Program-made: the position numbers and the translations under genes | NCBI RefSeq assembly: GCF_051124815.1 | Contig: NZ_CP118487.1 | Coordinates: 62,001 to 126,000 of the forward strand | Reading direction: 5' to 3' | Length of the DNA stretch: 64,000 nucleotides | Origin: Azospirillum sp051124815 | Lineage (GTDB): Bacteria > Pseudomonadota > Alphaproteobacteria > Azospirillales > Azospirillaceae | The notes under the pieces: model-generated | What the model saw: only the letters and a program-made list of their open reading frames with translations | Databases searched by the model: none | What the model was told of the DNA's origin: nothing | Shown: positions 50,965 through 59,946 of the stretch, in pieces | Position numbering within the stretch: the first letter of the stretch is position 1 | Layout of the letters: each line of letters starts with the position of its first letter

Positions 50965-53601
50965 ATGATCTCCGCACGAACCCCAGGAAACTTCGATCAT
51001 GCCGCGGGCGATGCTCGCCGGTTTAATGTGGCCGGCCTGCTTTTTGCCGCTATGGTTGTTCTGACCATCGCGTTCGTGCTGTTCATGGCGCTGGAGACGG
51101 CCCGTCGGATCGACATGGCCACGGCGGAGCGGACGAAGGACGAGATCGCCGACGCCGTTGCGGACCTCGGCGCCGCGATGGGTAAGAAGGCCGAGGAATA
51201 CAGCCTCTGGAACGACGCCGTCGACCATCTGGTCGTCGGCTACGACCCCGTCTGGGCCAACGCCAATGTCGGACCCTATGCGGAGCGGCTGTGGGGGCTC
51301 GACCGCTCCTATGCTTGGAACGGCCGTGACGGGCTGATCTACGCGTCGAAGGACGGCGCCCTTCGCGATGATATGGACGCGGCGACCGGCGAGGCCGCCG
51401 ATCTGCGGCCGGTGCTGGCGGCGGCGCGCGCCGCCGGAAAGCCGGTCAGCGGCATCGTCCATATCGGGCAGATCCCCTTCGTCTTCGGCGCGCGGGTGAT
51501 CGCGTACGAATACGGGCATGATCCCCTGCCGCCGAACCCCGACCGGCCGGTCCAGGTCTTCATGACCCGGCTCGATTCGGAACTGGCGAAGCTGGCAAGC
51601 TCGCGCCGGATCGCCGACCTGCGCGTGGCCGAGGCCGGCGGGCCGGCTCCGGCGGCTGTCGTCAGCCTGCCGCTGGAGAGCATCGCCGGGCAGCGGTTCG
51701 GCGTGCTGACCTGGACGCCGGAACAGCCCGGCCGCACCCTGGTCCGCGAGACGGCACCCTATGCCGGCGGCTTCGCGCTGGCGCTGCTGGCCCTGCTGTT
51801 CCTGTTCCAGCGCGTGCTGCAGCGGTTGAAGCGGCAGGAACCGCTGCGTCTCAGCGTGGCCCGGCTGGCCCAGTCGCAGCGCGTCGCAAAGCTGGCCTAC
51901 ACCGTCCATCTGCCCGAAGACCTGCTGGAGGTCTCGGCCAATTTCCGCGAGCTGGTCGGGCTCGAACGGGTGGATCCGGGCGACGGAAGCGAGCGGCTCA
52001 CCGTCGGGCAGCTTCTCGACCGGGTGGTGCCGGAACAGCGGCCGGACGTGCAGGACGCCTATCGCCGGGCCTGGGCCGAGAACGCGCGGTTCGACATCGA
52101 ATACCGCGTCGCCCGGCCGGGCGGCGTTCATCTGGACCTTCAGGAGGTCGGGGAGCCCTTCCATGACGCCGACGGCCGCGTGCTGGGGCTGATCACCGCC
52201 ATCCAGGACGTCACCGCGCGCCGCCGGGCGGAGGAGACGATCCGCCACCAGGCCAATTACGACGCGCTGACCGGGCTCCCCAACCGGCCGCTGTTCTATG
52301 ACCGGCTGCGCCATGCGCTGCGGCGGGCGGCGCGCGACCGGACCTGCATGGCGCTGCTGTTCATCGACCTGAACCGCTTCAAATGGGTCAACGACACGCT
52401 GGGCCACCACACCGGCGACGTGCTTCTGCGCGAGGCGGCGCAGCGGATGGCGGCCTGCGTCCGCGGGTCGGAGACCATCGCCCGGATCGGCGGCGACGAG
52501 TTCACCGTCATCCTGTCGCAGATCGGTGACCGGGCGGAAGCGGAAGCGGTGGCCCGCCGCCTGCTAGAATGCCTGGGCGCGCCCTTCCACATCGCCGGCC
52601 AGACGCTGCACATCTCGGCCAGCATCGGCGTCACCTTCGCACCGGAGCAGGGGAGCGACCCGGAACTGCTGGTGAAGAACGCCGATGTCGCCATGTACCA
52701 CGCCAAGCGGCAGGGGACGGCCAACTGGACCTTCTACGATCCGGAGATGGACGCCGACGCGCTCGACCATCTGCGGATGGAGAACCAGCTGCATGAGGCG
52801 GTGGCCAAGGGCCAGCTGGCGCTGTTCCTCCAGCCGGTGGTGGAAGTCGGCAGCGGCCTGCTGGCCGGCGCGCAGGCGGAGGTACGCTGGAACCATCCCG
52901 ACCACGGCCTGCTGCCCCCCACCGACTTCCTGCATCTGGCCGAGGCGAACGGGCTGATCCTGCAGATCGGCGCATGGCTGCTCGATGCCGGTTGCCGGCA
53001 ATTGGCGGGCTGGAGCGACCGCGGCGCCGCGGGCTTGCGGCTGACCGTGCCGGTGTCCACCCTGCAGCTCAAGCATTCCGGCTTCGGCGATCAGGTTGCC
53101 GGCTGCCTCGCCCGTCATGGGGCGGCGCCGGACCGGCTGATCCTGGAACTGCCGGAGGCCGCCATGCTGGCGCCGTCGGCGGAGATGGCGCGGACCATGC
53201 AGGCGCTCAGGACGCTGGGTGTCACCTTCTCCGTCAGCGGCTTCGGCACCGGCTATGCGTCGCTCGGCCATCTGCGGCGGCTTCCGGTGGAATTCCTGAA
53301 GATCGACCAGGGCATTCTGCTGGACATGATCCGCAATCCGGCCAGCCGGGAGACGCTGCGCGCCATCGTGGCGCTGGCCCGCAGCATGAACCTGACGGTG
53401 ATCGCCGAAGGGATCGAGACGGGAGAGCAGCAACTCCTGGCTGGCGAGGTCCGCTGCGGTTTCGCCCAAGGGGCTTTCCTCGGCCGGCCCATCCCGGCAG
53501 ACGAGTTCGACCCGACGTTTGGGACCGCGTTCGGTCCGGTAACGGCGGTTCCCGCCGAAGCAACTGGCGAGTCGCTGTGTTCCGTGGACGAGCAGAGCTG
53601 A
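50965..53601 (+). CDS. Membrane-anchored GGDEF protein with degenerate EAL domain
   Basis: An 878-residue signalling protein. A helix at about 21-44 and a second at about 262-280 flank a periplasmic CHASE4-like sensor domain. A PAS segment follows (about 300-415). The GGDEF domain has an intact active site, RIGGDEFTVIL (about 506-516), so diguanylate cyclase activity is likely. The EAL domain looks inactive: the EAL position reads QAE (GAQAEVRW), the DDFGTGYSSL motif reads SGFGTGYASL, and the Asn of the NxS motif is replaced (TVPVSTLQL). It could still bind c-di-GMP as a receptor. The start at ATG 50965 is uncertain. Upstream in-frame codons exist without a clear ribosome site. Confidence 0.8.
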   Translation: MISARTPGNFDHAAGDARRFNVAGLLFAAMVVLTIAFVLFMALETARRIDMATAERTKDEIADAVADLGAAMGKKAEEYSLWNDAVDHLVVGYDPVWANANVGPYAERLWGLDRSYAWNGRDGLIYASKDGALRDDMDAATGEAADLRPVLAAARAAGKPVSGIVHIGQIPFVFGARVIAYEYGHDPLPPNPDRPVQVFMTRLDSELAKLASSRRIADLRVAEAGGPAPAAVVSLPLESIAGQRFGVLTWTPEQPGRTLVRETAPYAGGFALALLALLFLFQRVLQRLKRQEPLRLSVARLAQSQRVAKLAYTVHLPEDLLEVSANFRELVGLERVDPGDGSERLTVGQLLDRVVPEQRPDVQDAYRRAWAENARFDIEYRVARPGGVHLDLQEVGEPFHDADGRVLGLITAIQDVTARRRAEETIRHQANYDALTGLPNRPLFYDRLRHALRRAARDRTCMALLFIDLNRFKWVNDTLGHHTGDVLLREAAQRMAACVRGSETIARIGGDEFTVILSQIGDRAEAEAVARRLLECLGAPFHIAGQTLHISASIGVTFAPEQGSDPELLVKNADVAMYHAKRQGTANWTFYDPEMDADALDHLRMENQLHEAVAKGQLALFLQPVVEVGSGLLAGAQAEVRWNHPDHGLLPPTDFLHLAEANGLILQIGAWLLDAGCRQLAGWSDRGAAGLRLTVPVSTLQLKHSGFGDQVAGCLARHGAAPDRLILELPEAAMLAPSAEMARTMQALRTLGVTFSVSGFGTGYASLGHLRRLPVEFLKIDQGILLDMIRNPASRETLRAIVALARSMNLTVIAEGIETGEQQLLAGEVRCGFAQGAFLGRPIPADEFDPTFGTAFGPVTAVPAEATGESLCSVDEQS

Positions 53602-53831
53602 CCGGCCGCGAGATGCCTGCTTTCGCGCCATTCGGGCCGCTCCGCCGCGCATCCTCGACCCGTCGGCACCCGAAAACCGGTTCCGATCGTGCAACCGCCC
53701 GGACTATACGCAGCATTTGCGACAAACCCTTGCGCATCGCACTAGGATGTCCGCACTAAGCATATTAGGATAATCACTCGAAGACGGATGCCTGAAGGTC
53801 GGCAACCCGACGGTTCGAAGGGGGGCGGCAG
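53602..53831. promoter_or_regulatory. Upstream region of the second diguanylate cyclase gene
   Basis: 230 bases without a supported gene. An AT-rich patch around 53,745-53,775 (AAGCATATTAGGATAAT) is a likely promoter zone. GGGGGGCGGCAGG just before the GTG supplies the ribosome site. Confidence 0.35.
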
Positions 53832-54968
53832 GTGGAGGAACCCAGCGCCACGGCGACGATCGCAACCGCCCTCGCGGGCGGTGTCGGGCTGCTGGCGCTG
53901 GTGACGCTCGTTTACGGGACGATCCTCTATCGGCTGGAGGAACGGCCCCGGATGCGGCAGCTTTCCCTGGGGCTGCTGTTCGGCGTCGGCGGCGTGGCCG
54001 CCATGCTGCAGTCGGTTCCCATCTCCCCCGGTGTGTATCTGGACGTGAAGGCGGTGCCGGTCGCGCTGGCCGCTCCCTTCGGTGGGCCGCTGGCCGCCAT
54101 GCTGGCCGCCGGGACCGTGTCGGCGGTCCGCATCGCGATCGGCGGCGCCGGGACGATCCCGGGGGTGATCGGGATCCTGGTGGCCGGTTCCGTCGGCTTG
54201 CTGCTGCGGCGGCTGGTGCCCGCTGCGGAGTGGCGGAATTCACGGCCGCTGTTCATCCTCGCGCCGGTTGCGTCCCTCCACTCCCTCAGCATCTTCGTGC
54301 TGCCGTGGGAGGTCGCGCTGCCGGTCTTCGTCGATGGCGGGATCCCCATCGCGCTGTTCACGGCGGCGGGCATCCTGCTGCTGGGCACGATGCTGGCGCG
54401 CGAGCGCCGCCGCGTCGACACCGAGCATATGCTGCGCAACGCGGCCTTGAGCGACCCTCTGACCGGGCTGGCGAACCGACGCGCCTTCTTCGCCTCCATC
54501 GACCGGGCCGTGGCCGGCGCGCTGCGCCACGACACGCCGGTGTCGCTGCTGATGCTGGACATCGACCATTTCAAGCAGGTCAACGACAGCCGCGGCCACG
54601 ATGCCGGCGACGCCGTGCTGGTGTCGCTCAGCCGCCTGCTCCAGTGCAGCGTGCGGCAGAGCGACCTCGTCGCCCGTTTCGGCGGCGAGGAATTCGCCAT
54701 CCTGCTTCCCAACGCGCCGGGCGACGGGGCACTCCAACTGGCCGAACGCCTGCGCTGCGCCGTCCGCGACCTGAGCATCCCGCAGGACGGCGCGATCCTG
54801 CATGTGACCGTCAGCATCGGCCTGTCGACGCTCGCCCCCGACATCGGCCGGGCCGACGCCATGATCAAGGCGGCCGACATGGCGCTCTACCGTGCCAAGC
54901 AGGGCGGCCGGGACCGCGTCTGCCGCCATGCCGACGCCGGCGTGAAGAGGCCGGAACCGGTATCCTGA
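53832..54968 (+). CDS. Diguanylate cyclase with 5TMR-type membrane sensor
   Basis: A 378-residue protein. About five or six membrane helices fill residues 8-200 and resemble the 5TM-5TMR_LYT sensor module. A linker helix (RERRRVDTEHMLRNAAL) leads to a GGDEF domain starting SDPLTGLANRRAFF, with the active-site motif RFGGEEFAILL and DIDHFKQVNDSRGHDAGDAVL. Both point to an active diguanylate cyclase. An I-site RxxD is not obvious at the expected spacing. The GTG start follows a GC-rich ribosome site. The signal sensed is unknown. Confidence 0.85.
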   Translation: MEEPSATATIATALAGGVGLLALVTLVYGTILYRLEERPRMRQLSLGLLFGVGGVAAMLQSVPISPGVYLDVKAVPVALAAPFGGPLAAMLAAGTVSAVRIAIGGAGTIPGVIGILVAGSVGLLLRRLVPAAEWRNSRPLFILAPVASLHSLSIFVLPWEVALPVFVDGGIPIALFTAAGILLLGTMLARERRRVDTEHMLRNAALSDPLTGLANRRAFFASIDRAVAGALRHDTPVSLLMLDIDHFKQVNDSRGHDAGDAVLVSLSRLLQCSVRQSDLVARFGGEEFAILLPNAPGDGALQLAERLRCAVRDLSIPQDGAILHVTVSIGLSTLAPDIGRADAMIKAADMALYRAKQGGRDRVCRHADAGVKRPEPVS

Positions 54969-54976
54969 GCGGGGCG

Positions 54977-56038
54977 TCACAGCAGCGGAATGTCGCTGCC
55001 GCCGTTCACGATGTCGACGGTGCCGGAGATCAGGTTCTCCGCATAGAGCGCCTCGAGGTCGATGCCGCCGGTGGGGCGCACCGGGCGGATGGCGCGGATC
55101 CAGCCGGCGATCGCCTGTTCCTGGCGGCGGCGGATCGCTTCGGCGTCCTCCACCGTCACCGCCTGGAAGGACAGGCTGTCGCCGGGGCGCAGACGGCCGG
55201 CACGGGGCAGGTCGGCGGAGATCACCGTGGCGATCTTGGCATAGCCGCCGGCGGTCTGGTGGTCGTTCAGCAGCAGGATCGGCTGGCCGTTGCCCGGCAC
55301 CTGGATGGAGCCGGTGACCAGCCCGTCGGACGGAATGTCGGCGCTGCCGAGATGCGCCAGCGCCGGCCCCTCCAGCCGAAGGCCCATGCGGTCGGCCTGT
55401 TTGCCGACGCGGTAGGTCGCCGACAGGAAGGTCTCCGCCGCGGCGTCGGTGAAGCGGTCCTCCTGCGGTCCAAGCACGACGCGCAAGGGGCCGGCGCCAT
55501 AGTCCGGCGGCTGCGGCAGTTCGACGTCCGGCCCGTCCGGTGCGGTCTCGAAGGCCAGGGGCAGCCGGTCGCCCTCGGCCAGCGGCCGGCCGCCGAGCGG
55601 ACCGACGCCGGCGCGCACGTAAGTGGACAGGCTGCCCATCACCGGCGCCAGCGCGAAGCCGCCGGCCACCGCCAGATAGGCGACGGAAGCCCCGTCCACC
55701 GCGCCCAGCCGCAACACGTCGCCCTGCCGCAGGGTGTGGCTGCGGTGCGGGGCCAGCGGTTGCGGGGCGTCACCCTCGCGCTCCAGCGTCAGCGCCAGCG
55801 GCCCGACGGCGGCGATGCGGACGGAGGGTGCGTCCACCCGCAGGGCGGGGCCGAGCAGGGCGATCTCCAGCCCCGCCATGCCCGGCGGATTGCCGACCAG
55901 CGCATTGGCGAGCCGCAGCGCCAGCGGGTCGAGCGCGCCGGCAACCGGCATGCCCAGTTCCTGATAGCCGAAGCGGCCAAGATCCTGAACGGTGGTGAAG
56001 GGGCAGGGGCGGGTGACGGTGAGGAAGCCGTTCATCAC
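54977..56038 (-). CDS. pxpC: 5-oxoprolinase subunit C (biotin-dependent carboxyltransferase/KipA family)
   Basis: A 353-residue protein of the AHS2/KipA family. The N-terminus FLTVTRPCPFTTVQDLGRFGYQELGMPVAGALD is the family signature. In E. coli and B. subtilis PxpA, PxpB and PxpC together cleave 5-oxoproline to glutamate with ATP. The ATG overlaps the pxpB stop by 4 bases (ATGA), and it is the last gene of a five-gene minus-strand operon led by a TRAP transporter. pxpA is not in this window. Confidence 0.85.
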   Translation of the reverse strand: MMNGFLTVTRPCPFTTVQDLGRFGYQELGMPVAGALDPLALRLANALVGNPPGMAGLEIALLGPALRVDAPSVRIAAVGPLALTLEREGDAPQPLAPHRSHTLRQGDVLRLGAVDGASVAYLAVAGGFALAPVMGSLSTYVRAGVGPLGGRPLAEGDRLPLAFETAPDGPDVELPQPPDYGAGPLRVVLGPQEDRFTDAAAETFLSATYRVGKQADRMGLRLEGPALAHLGSADIPSDGLVTGSIQVPGNGQPILLLNDHQTAGGYAKIATVISADLPRAGRLRPGDSLSFQAVTVEDAEAIRRRQEQAIAGWIRAIRPVRPTGGIDLEALYAENLISGTVDIVNGGSDIPLL

Positions 56039-56754
56039 GCGGCCCTCAGGCTTGCGGAGTCGAAACGGCCGGCGCTGGCCGCCTCGGCGATGCTATCGAA
56101 GGCGGTGCGGTCCACCGCCTCGAAACGCACCCGGTCGCCGGCGGCCAGCAGCACCGGGTCGGGCCGGCCGCCGTCATAGAGCGGCACCGGGCAGCGGCCG
56201 ATCAGATGCCAGCCGCCGGGGCTTTCCCAGGGATAGACGGTGGTCAGCCGCCCGGCGATGGCGACCGATCCCGCCGGCACCCGCACCCGCGGCTCCGTCC
56301 GGCGCGGCCGTTCCAGTTCGGCCGGCAGGTCGCCCATGTAGCCGAAGCCCGGCATGAAACCCAACATATAGACGAAATACTCCACCGAACCGTGCAAGGC
56401 TGCCACCCGCTCCGCCGTCAGGCCCATCCCGTCGCACAGCTCCGCCAGATCGGGGCCGAGGTCGGGGTCGTAGCAGACCGGCAGGCGCCACAGCCGTCCC
56501 TCCGCCGGGGCGGTGTCGCTGCCGGCAAGCGCCGCCTCGACCGCCGCCTGCATCTCGCGCCGGCCGGTCGCGACGGGATCATAGACCACCAGCAGCGAGC
56601 GGAAGGTCGGCACCGTCTCCACCAGCCCCGCCGGCGGGGCGGCCTTCAGCCGGGCGTGCAGGGCCATGACGCGGGCGTTGGTCGCCCGCTCGATGGTCTC
56701 GCCGAACTCGACGTTGAAGGCGGTGTCGCCGCAATTCGTGAAGCGGACGTCCAC
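56035..56754 (-). CDS. pxpB: 5-oxoprolinase subunit B (KipI family)
   Basis: A 239-residue AHS1/KipI-family protein. Signatures: FTNCGDTAFNVEFG at the N-terminus, YDPDLGPDLAELC, and EYFVYMLGFMPGFGYMGDLP, then PRVRVPAGSVAIAG. The frame stays open far upstream, but GTG 56754 is chosen: AAGGAG lies 8-12 bases before it, homology starts there, and it begins 11 bases after the TRAP permease stop. It works with PxpC, and normally PxpA, in ATP-dependent 5-oxoproline hydrolysis. Confidence 0.85.
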   Translation of the reverse strand: MDVRFTNCGDTAFNVEFGETIERATNARVMALHARLKAAPPAGLVETVPTFRSLLVVYDPVATGRREMQAAVEAALAGSDTAPAEGRLWRLPVCYDPDLGPDLAELCDGMGLTAERVAALHGSVEYFVYMLGFMPGFGYMGDLPAELERPRRTEPRVRVPAGSVAIAGRLTTVYPWESPGGWHLIGRCPVPLYDGGRPDPVLLAAGDRVRFEAVDRTAFDSIAEAASAGRFDSASLRAA

Positions 56755-56765
56755 GCTGTCGCTCC

Positions 56766-58067
56766 TTACCCGATCATCTTGGACGGCAGCCAGGTCACCA
56801 GTCCGGGGAACACCCAGAGCAGGACGACCATCACCACCATCAGCAGGAAGAAGGGCATGCTGGCCTTGCCGATGGTGAAGATGCTCTTGCCGGTCATAGA
56901 CTGCAGCACGAACAGGTTGAAGCCCACCGGCGGGGTGATCTGCGCCATCTCCACCACGATGATGATGTAGATGCCGAACCACAGAAGGTCGATGCCCGCC
57001 TGCTGCACCATCGGCAGGATGACCGAAGTGGTCAGCACCACCATGGAAATGCCGTCGAGGAAGCAGCCCATCACGATGAAGAAGAGGGTCAGCGCCACCA
57101 GCAGCGCCGCCGGCGACAACTGCAGCGAGATGATCCATTCCGCCAGCAGGCGCGGGATGCCGGTATAGCCCATCGCCACCGTCAGGAAGGCGGCGCCGGC
57201 CAGGATGAAGCCGATCATGCAGGAGGTGTGGGCGGCGCCGAACAGGCTTTCGCGGAAGGTCGCCCAGCTCAGCGTGCCGGTCACCAGCGCCAGCACCAGG
57301 GAGCCCAGCACGCCGATGCCCGCCGCCTCCGTCGGGGTGGCGATGCCGACATAGATGGAGCCCAGGACGGCGGCGATCAGCAGCACGACCGGGATCAGCG
57401 CGCCGGTGTCGCGGATCTTTTCCGCGAAGCTCTGCGAGGCTTCCGGCGGCGGCACCCGGCCGGGATTCAGCAGCGACCAGCCGCCGACATAGGCCATGAA
57501 CAGGCCGGTCAGCACGATGCCGGGAATGACGCCGGCGATGAACAGCCGGGCGATCGACACGTCGGCGGCCACGCCATAGACGATCATGATGATCGAGGGC
57601 GGGATCAGCAGACCCAGCGTGCCGGCCCCGGCCAGCGAACCGATGGTCATCAGCGGGTCGTAGCCGCGTCGGTTCAGCTCCGGGATCGTCATGCGGCCGA
57701 TGGTGGCAGCCGTCGCGGCCGAGGAACCGGACACCGCGGCGAAGATCGAGCAGCCGACGATGTTCACATGCATCAGCCTGCCGGGCAGCCAGCCGGTCCA
57801 GGGCGCCAGACCCTTGAACATGTCGGACGAGATGCGGGTGCGGAACAGGATCTCGCCCATCCAGATGAACAGCGGCAACGCCGTCAGCGTCCAGGAGGTG
57901 CTGGCGCCCCAGACGTTGGTCGCCATCACCATGCCCACCGGCCGTGCGGTGAACAGCACCATGGCGACGAAGCCGACGCCGGCCAGCGCCAGCGCCACCC
58001 AGACGCCGGCCCCCAGCATCAGGAACATCGTCACCACGACGACGATGGAAGCGGTGGTCTCGTCCAT
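56766..58067 (-). CDS. dctM: TRAP transporter large permease (DctM)
   Basis: A 433-residue membrane protein, about 12 helices, of the DctM family. Motifs include TWTALPLF-like SWTLTALPLFIWMGEILF, the first Na+/scissor motif GCSIFAAVSGSSAATAATIGRM, and GAGTLGLLIPPSIIMIVYG. It is the Na+-driven core of a TRAP carboxylate importer. It starts 3 bases after the small-subunit stop and is followed by pxpB, which suggests the imported substrate may be 5-oxoproline or a related acid, though this is guilt by association. Confidence 0.9.
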   Translation of the reverse strand: MDETTASIVVVVTMFLMLGAGVWVALALAGVGFVAMVLFTARPVGMVMATNVWGASTSWTLTALPLFIWMGEILFRTRISSDMFKGLAPWTGWLPGRLMHVNIVGCSIFAAVSGSSAATAATIGRMTIPELNRRGYDPLMTIGSLAGAGTLGLLIPPSIIMIVYGVAADVSIARLFIAGVIPGIVLTGLFMAYVGGWSLLNPGRVPPPEASQSFAEKIRDTGALIPVVLLIAAVLGSIYVGIATPTEAAGIGVLGSLVLALVTGTLSWATFRESLFGAAHTSCMIGFILAGAAFLTVAMGYTGIPRLLAEWIISLQLSPAALLVALTLFFIVMGCFLDGISMVVLTTSVILPMVQQAGIDLLWFGIYIIIVVEMAQITPPVGFNLFVLQSMTGKSIFTIGKASMPFFLLMVVMVVLLWVFPGLVTWLPSKMIG

Positions 58068-58070
58068 CGC

Positions 58071-58580
58071 TCAGCCCTCGCTCTGCATGCCGGCATGCTG
58101 ATAGGAGGCGTCGCGCCCCCGCAGCACGGCCAGCAAATCGTCGATCAGCGCGATGACCAGCACCACCAGGCCCGCCGCCATCAGTGCCTGCGGAATCCAC
58201 AGCGGGATCGGCAGCACGCCCTGGCTGAGATCGCCGAAATCGTAGGAATCATAGGTCATGCGCACCCAGTACCAGGCGAAATAGGCGCTGAGGGCGGTGG
58301 CGAAGCCCAGGCACAGCAGCTCCAGCGCCCGGCGCGGGCCGCCGCGGAGCCGGTCCACCAGAACGCCGACGCGGATATGGGCGCCGCGGCGCAGCGCCGG
58401 TCCCAGCATCAGGAAGAAGGACGCTGCCATGCAGTAGCCCGCCAGCTCGTCGGCGCCCGGCACCATGCGGTCGAACAGGCGGCTCGCCACCTGGGCGACG
58501 ATCAGGACGGCGATGGCGGCGAGCGAAACCGCACCGAGAATCTCGGCGGTTCGGTAAAGGATGGACAGTGCGGTGCGCAT
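58071..58580 (-). CDS. dctQ: TRAP transporter small permease (DctQ)
   Basis: A 169-residue four-helix membrane protein. The family hallmark is VASRLFDRMVPGADELAGYCMAASFFLMLG, followed by RRGAHIRVGVLVDRL. It pairs with DctM and the DctP binding protein. The start MRTALSILYRTAEI is chosen because the first helix begins there. It lies 113 bases after the dctP stop. Confidence 0.9.
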   Translation of the reverse strand: MRTALSILYRTAEILGAVSLAAIAVLIVAQVASRLFDRMVPGADELAGYCMAASFFLMLGPALRRGAHIRVGVLVDRLRGGPRRALELLCLGFATALSAYFAWYWVRMTYDSYDFGDLSQGVLPIPLWIPQALMAAGLVVLVIALIDDLLAVLRGRDASYQHAGMQSEG

Positions 58581-58693
58581 GGCGCAACCACCTCCTGCGG
58601 TCGGTCGTGGCGAAGGGGCGTTTGCAAGAGGGGCGTCCGGCCGGCCGCCTTGCTGCTGGCTGCCGGCCGGACCCCAACCTTGGCGAGGGAGCC

Positions 58694-59707
58694 TTACTTG
58701 CGATAAGCGGCGATGATCGCCTCGCCGTCGGCGCCGGCGGCCTTGGTCCATTCCTCGGTCATCGTCTTGCCGATGGCGGACAGGCCTTCCTTCAGCTTGT
58801 CCGACGGCGGCAGAACCTTCATCCCGTTGTCCGACATGGTCTTGTTCAGCTCGGCCGTCTTCTTTTCCCACTCCGACCAGCCCTTGGCCTCGGCCTTGGC
58901 CGCGGCGTCCTGGATCGCCTTCTGGGTGTTGGCGTCCAGACCCTTCCAGACTTCGGAATTGATGAACACCATGTTGCGCGGCAGCCAGGCCTGGACGTCG
59001 TAATAGACCTTCACGAAGTCCCAGGCCTTGGTGTCGACGCCGGTGGCGGCCGAGGTGATCATGGCGGTGACGATGCCGGTGCCGAAGGCCTGCGCGACCT
59101 CCGCCGCCTCGATCTTCACCGGGATGGCGCCGGACAGCTCGGCGATGCGGGTGGTCGCCGGGTTGTAGGCGCGGAACTTCTGGCCCTTCAGCCCGTCGAT
59201 CGACTGCATCTCCTCCTTCACATAGAGGCCCTGCGGCGGCCACGGAATCGAATAGAGCAGCTTCAGGCGCTGGCGCTCCAGCTTCTTCTCCAGATAGGGC
59301 TTGGAGACGTCGTACAGCTTGTGCGCGGCCTTGAAGTCGGTGGCGAGGAAGGGCACGGAATCGAGGCCGTAGAGCGGATCCTCGTTCGCCCAGGAGCTGA
59401 TCAGCACCTCGCCCAGCTGGGCCTGACCGGACTGGACCGCGCGCTTGATCTCCGGATGGCGGATCAGCGAGCCGTTGGTGTGGACGGTGATGCTGATCTT
59501 GCCGTTGGTGGCCGCCTTCACGTCGTCGGCGAACTGCTTCACCACGACGGTGTGCAGGTTCGTGTCCGGATAGGGGGTCGGCATGTCCCAGGTCTCGGCC
59601 GCGGCGGCCAGCGGCCCGGCGGCGACGACGCCCAGACCCAGCAGGCCGGCGACCACCGGACCGGCGATCCGGCGGGTGAGACGGGATTGCAGCGTGTCAG
59701 CGGTCAT
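58694..59707 (-). CDS. dctP: TRAP transporter substrate-binding protein (DctP)
   Basis: A 337-residue periplasmic protein. A signal peptide (about residues 1-36, ending GPLAAAAETW) is followed by a DctP fold with YPDTNLHTVVVKQFADDVKAAT. The carboxylate-binding region has KGQKFRAYNPATTRIAEL, and AAEVAQAFGTGIVTAMITSA is also typical. ATG 59707 is chosen over an upstream extension that is Pro/Arg-rich. It is the first gene of the dctP-dctQ-dctM-pxpB-pxpC operon. The bound acid is not known from sequence. Confidence 0.9.
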   Translation of the reverse strand: MTADTLQSRLTRRIAGPVVAGLLGLGVVAAGPLAAAAETWDMPTPYPDTNLHTVVVKQFADDVKAATNGKISITVHTNGSLIRHPEIKRAVQSGQAQLGEVLISSWANEDPLYGLDSVPFLATDFKAAHKLYDVSKPYLEKKLERQRLKLLYSIPWPPQGLYVKEEMQSIDGLKGQKFRAYNPATTRIAELSGAIPVKIEAAEVAQAFGTGIVTAMITSAATGVDTKAWDFVKVYYDVQAWLPRNMVFINSEVWKGLDANTQKAIQDAAAKAEAKGWSEWEKKTAELNKTMSDNGMKVLPPSDKLKEGLSAIGKTMTEEWTKAAGADGEAIIAAYRK

Positions 59708-59946
59708 GATGTTCGGAAGCTCCCTGATTGTTGGCCGAAACGGCAGCCGCCGGCCTTGTGGCCGGTCGGGCGGGAGCGGAAGCCGCAATTCCGGAACGGT
59801 CATGTCCCGGAACGGTGGCCTCCCCGATCCCGCCCTTTCTCGGAATCCAAAGGTTCACCGTTCCGCGCCGTCCGTCAAACGTCCTGTGAGGGAGGCGGAA
59901 AAATTCAGCGCTGTCCGCAGCTTATCGGCGAGAAAGCACCTACAGG
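59708..59946. promoter_or_regulatory. Region between fliG and the TRAP operon
   Basis: 239 bases downstream of fliG and upstream of dctP, both on the minus strand. A perfect 6-bp stem, CCGGCC / GGCCGG, with loop TTGT (59750-59765), is present. It may help end the fliG transcript. The dctP promoter must lie here but I see no consensus. Confidence 0.4.

Noticed and set aside
56755..58200. Long upstream extension of the pxpB frame
   Set aside because: It reads through the dctM gene in another frame. A good ribosome site supports GTG 56754.
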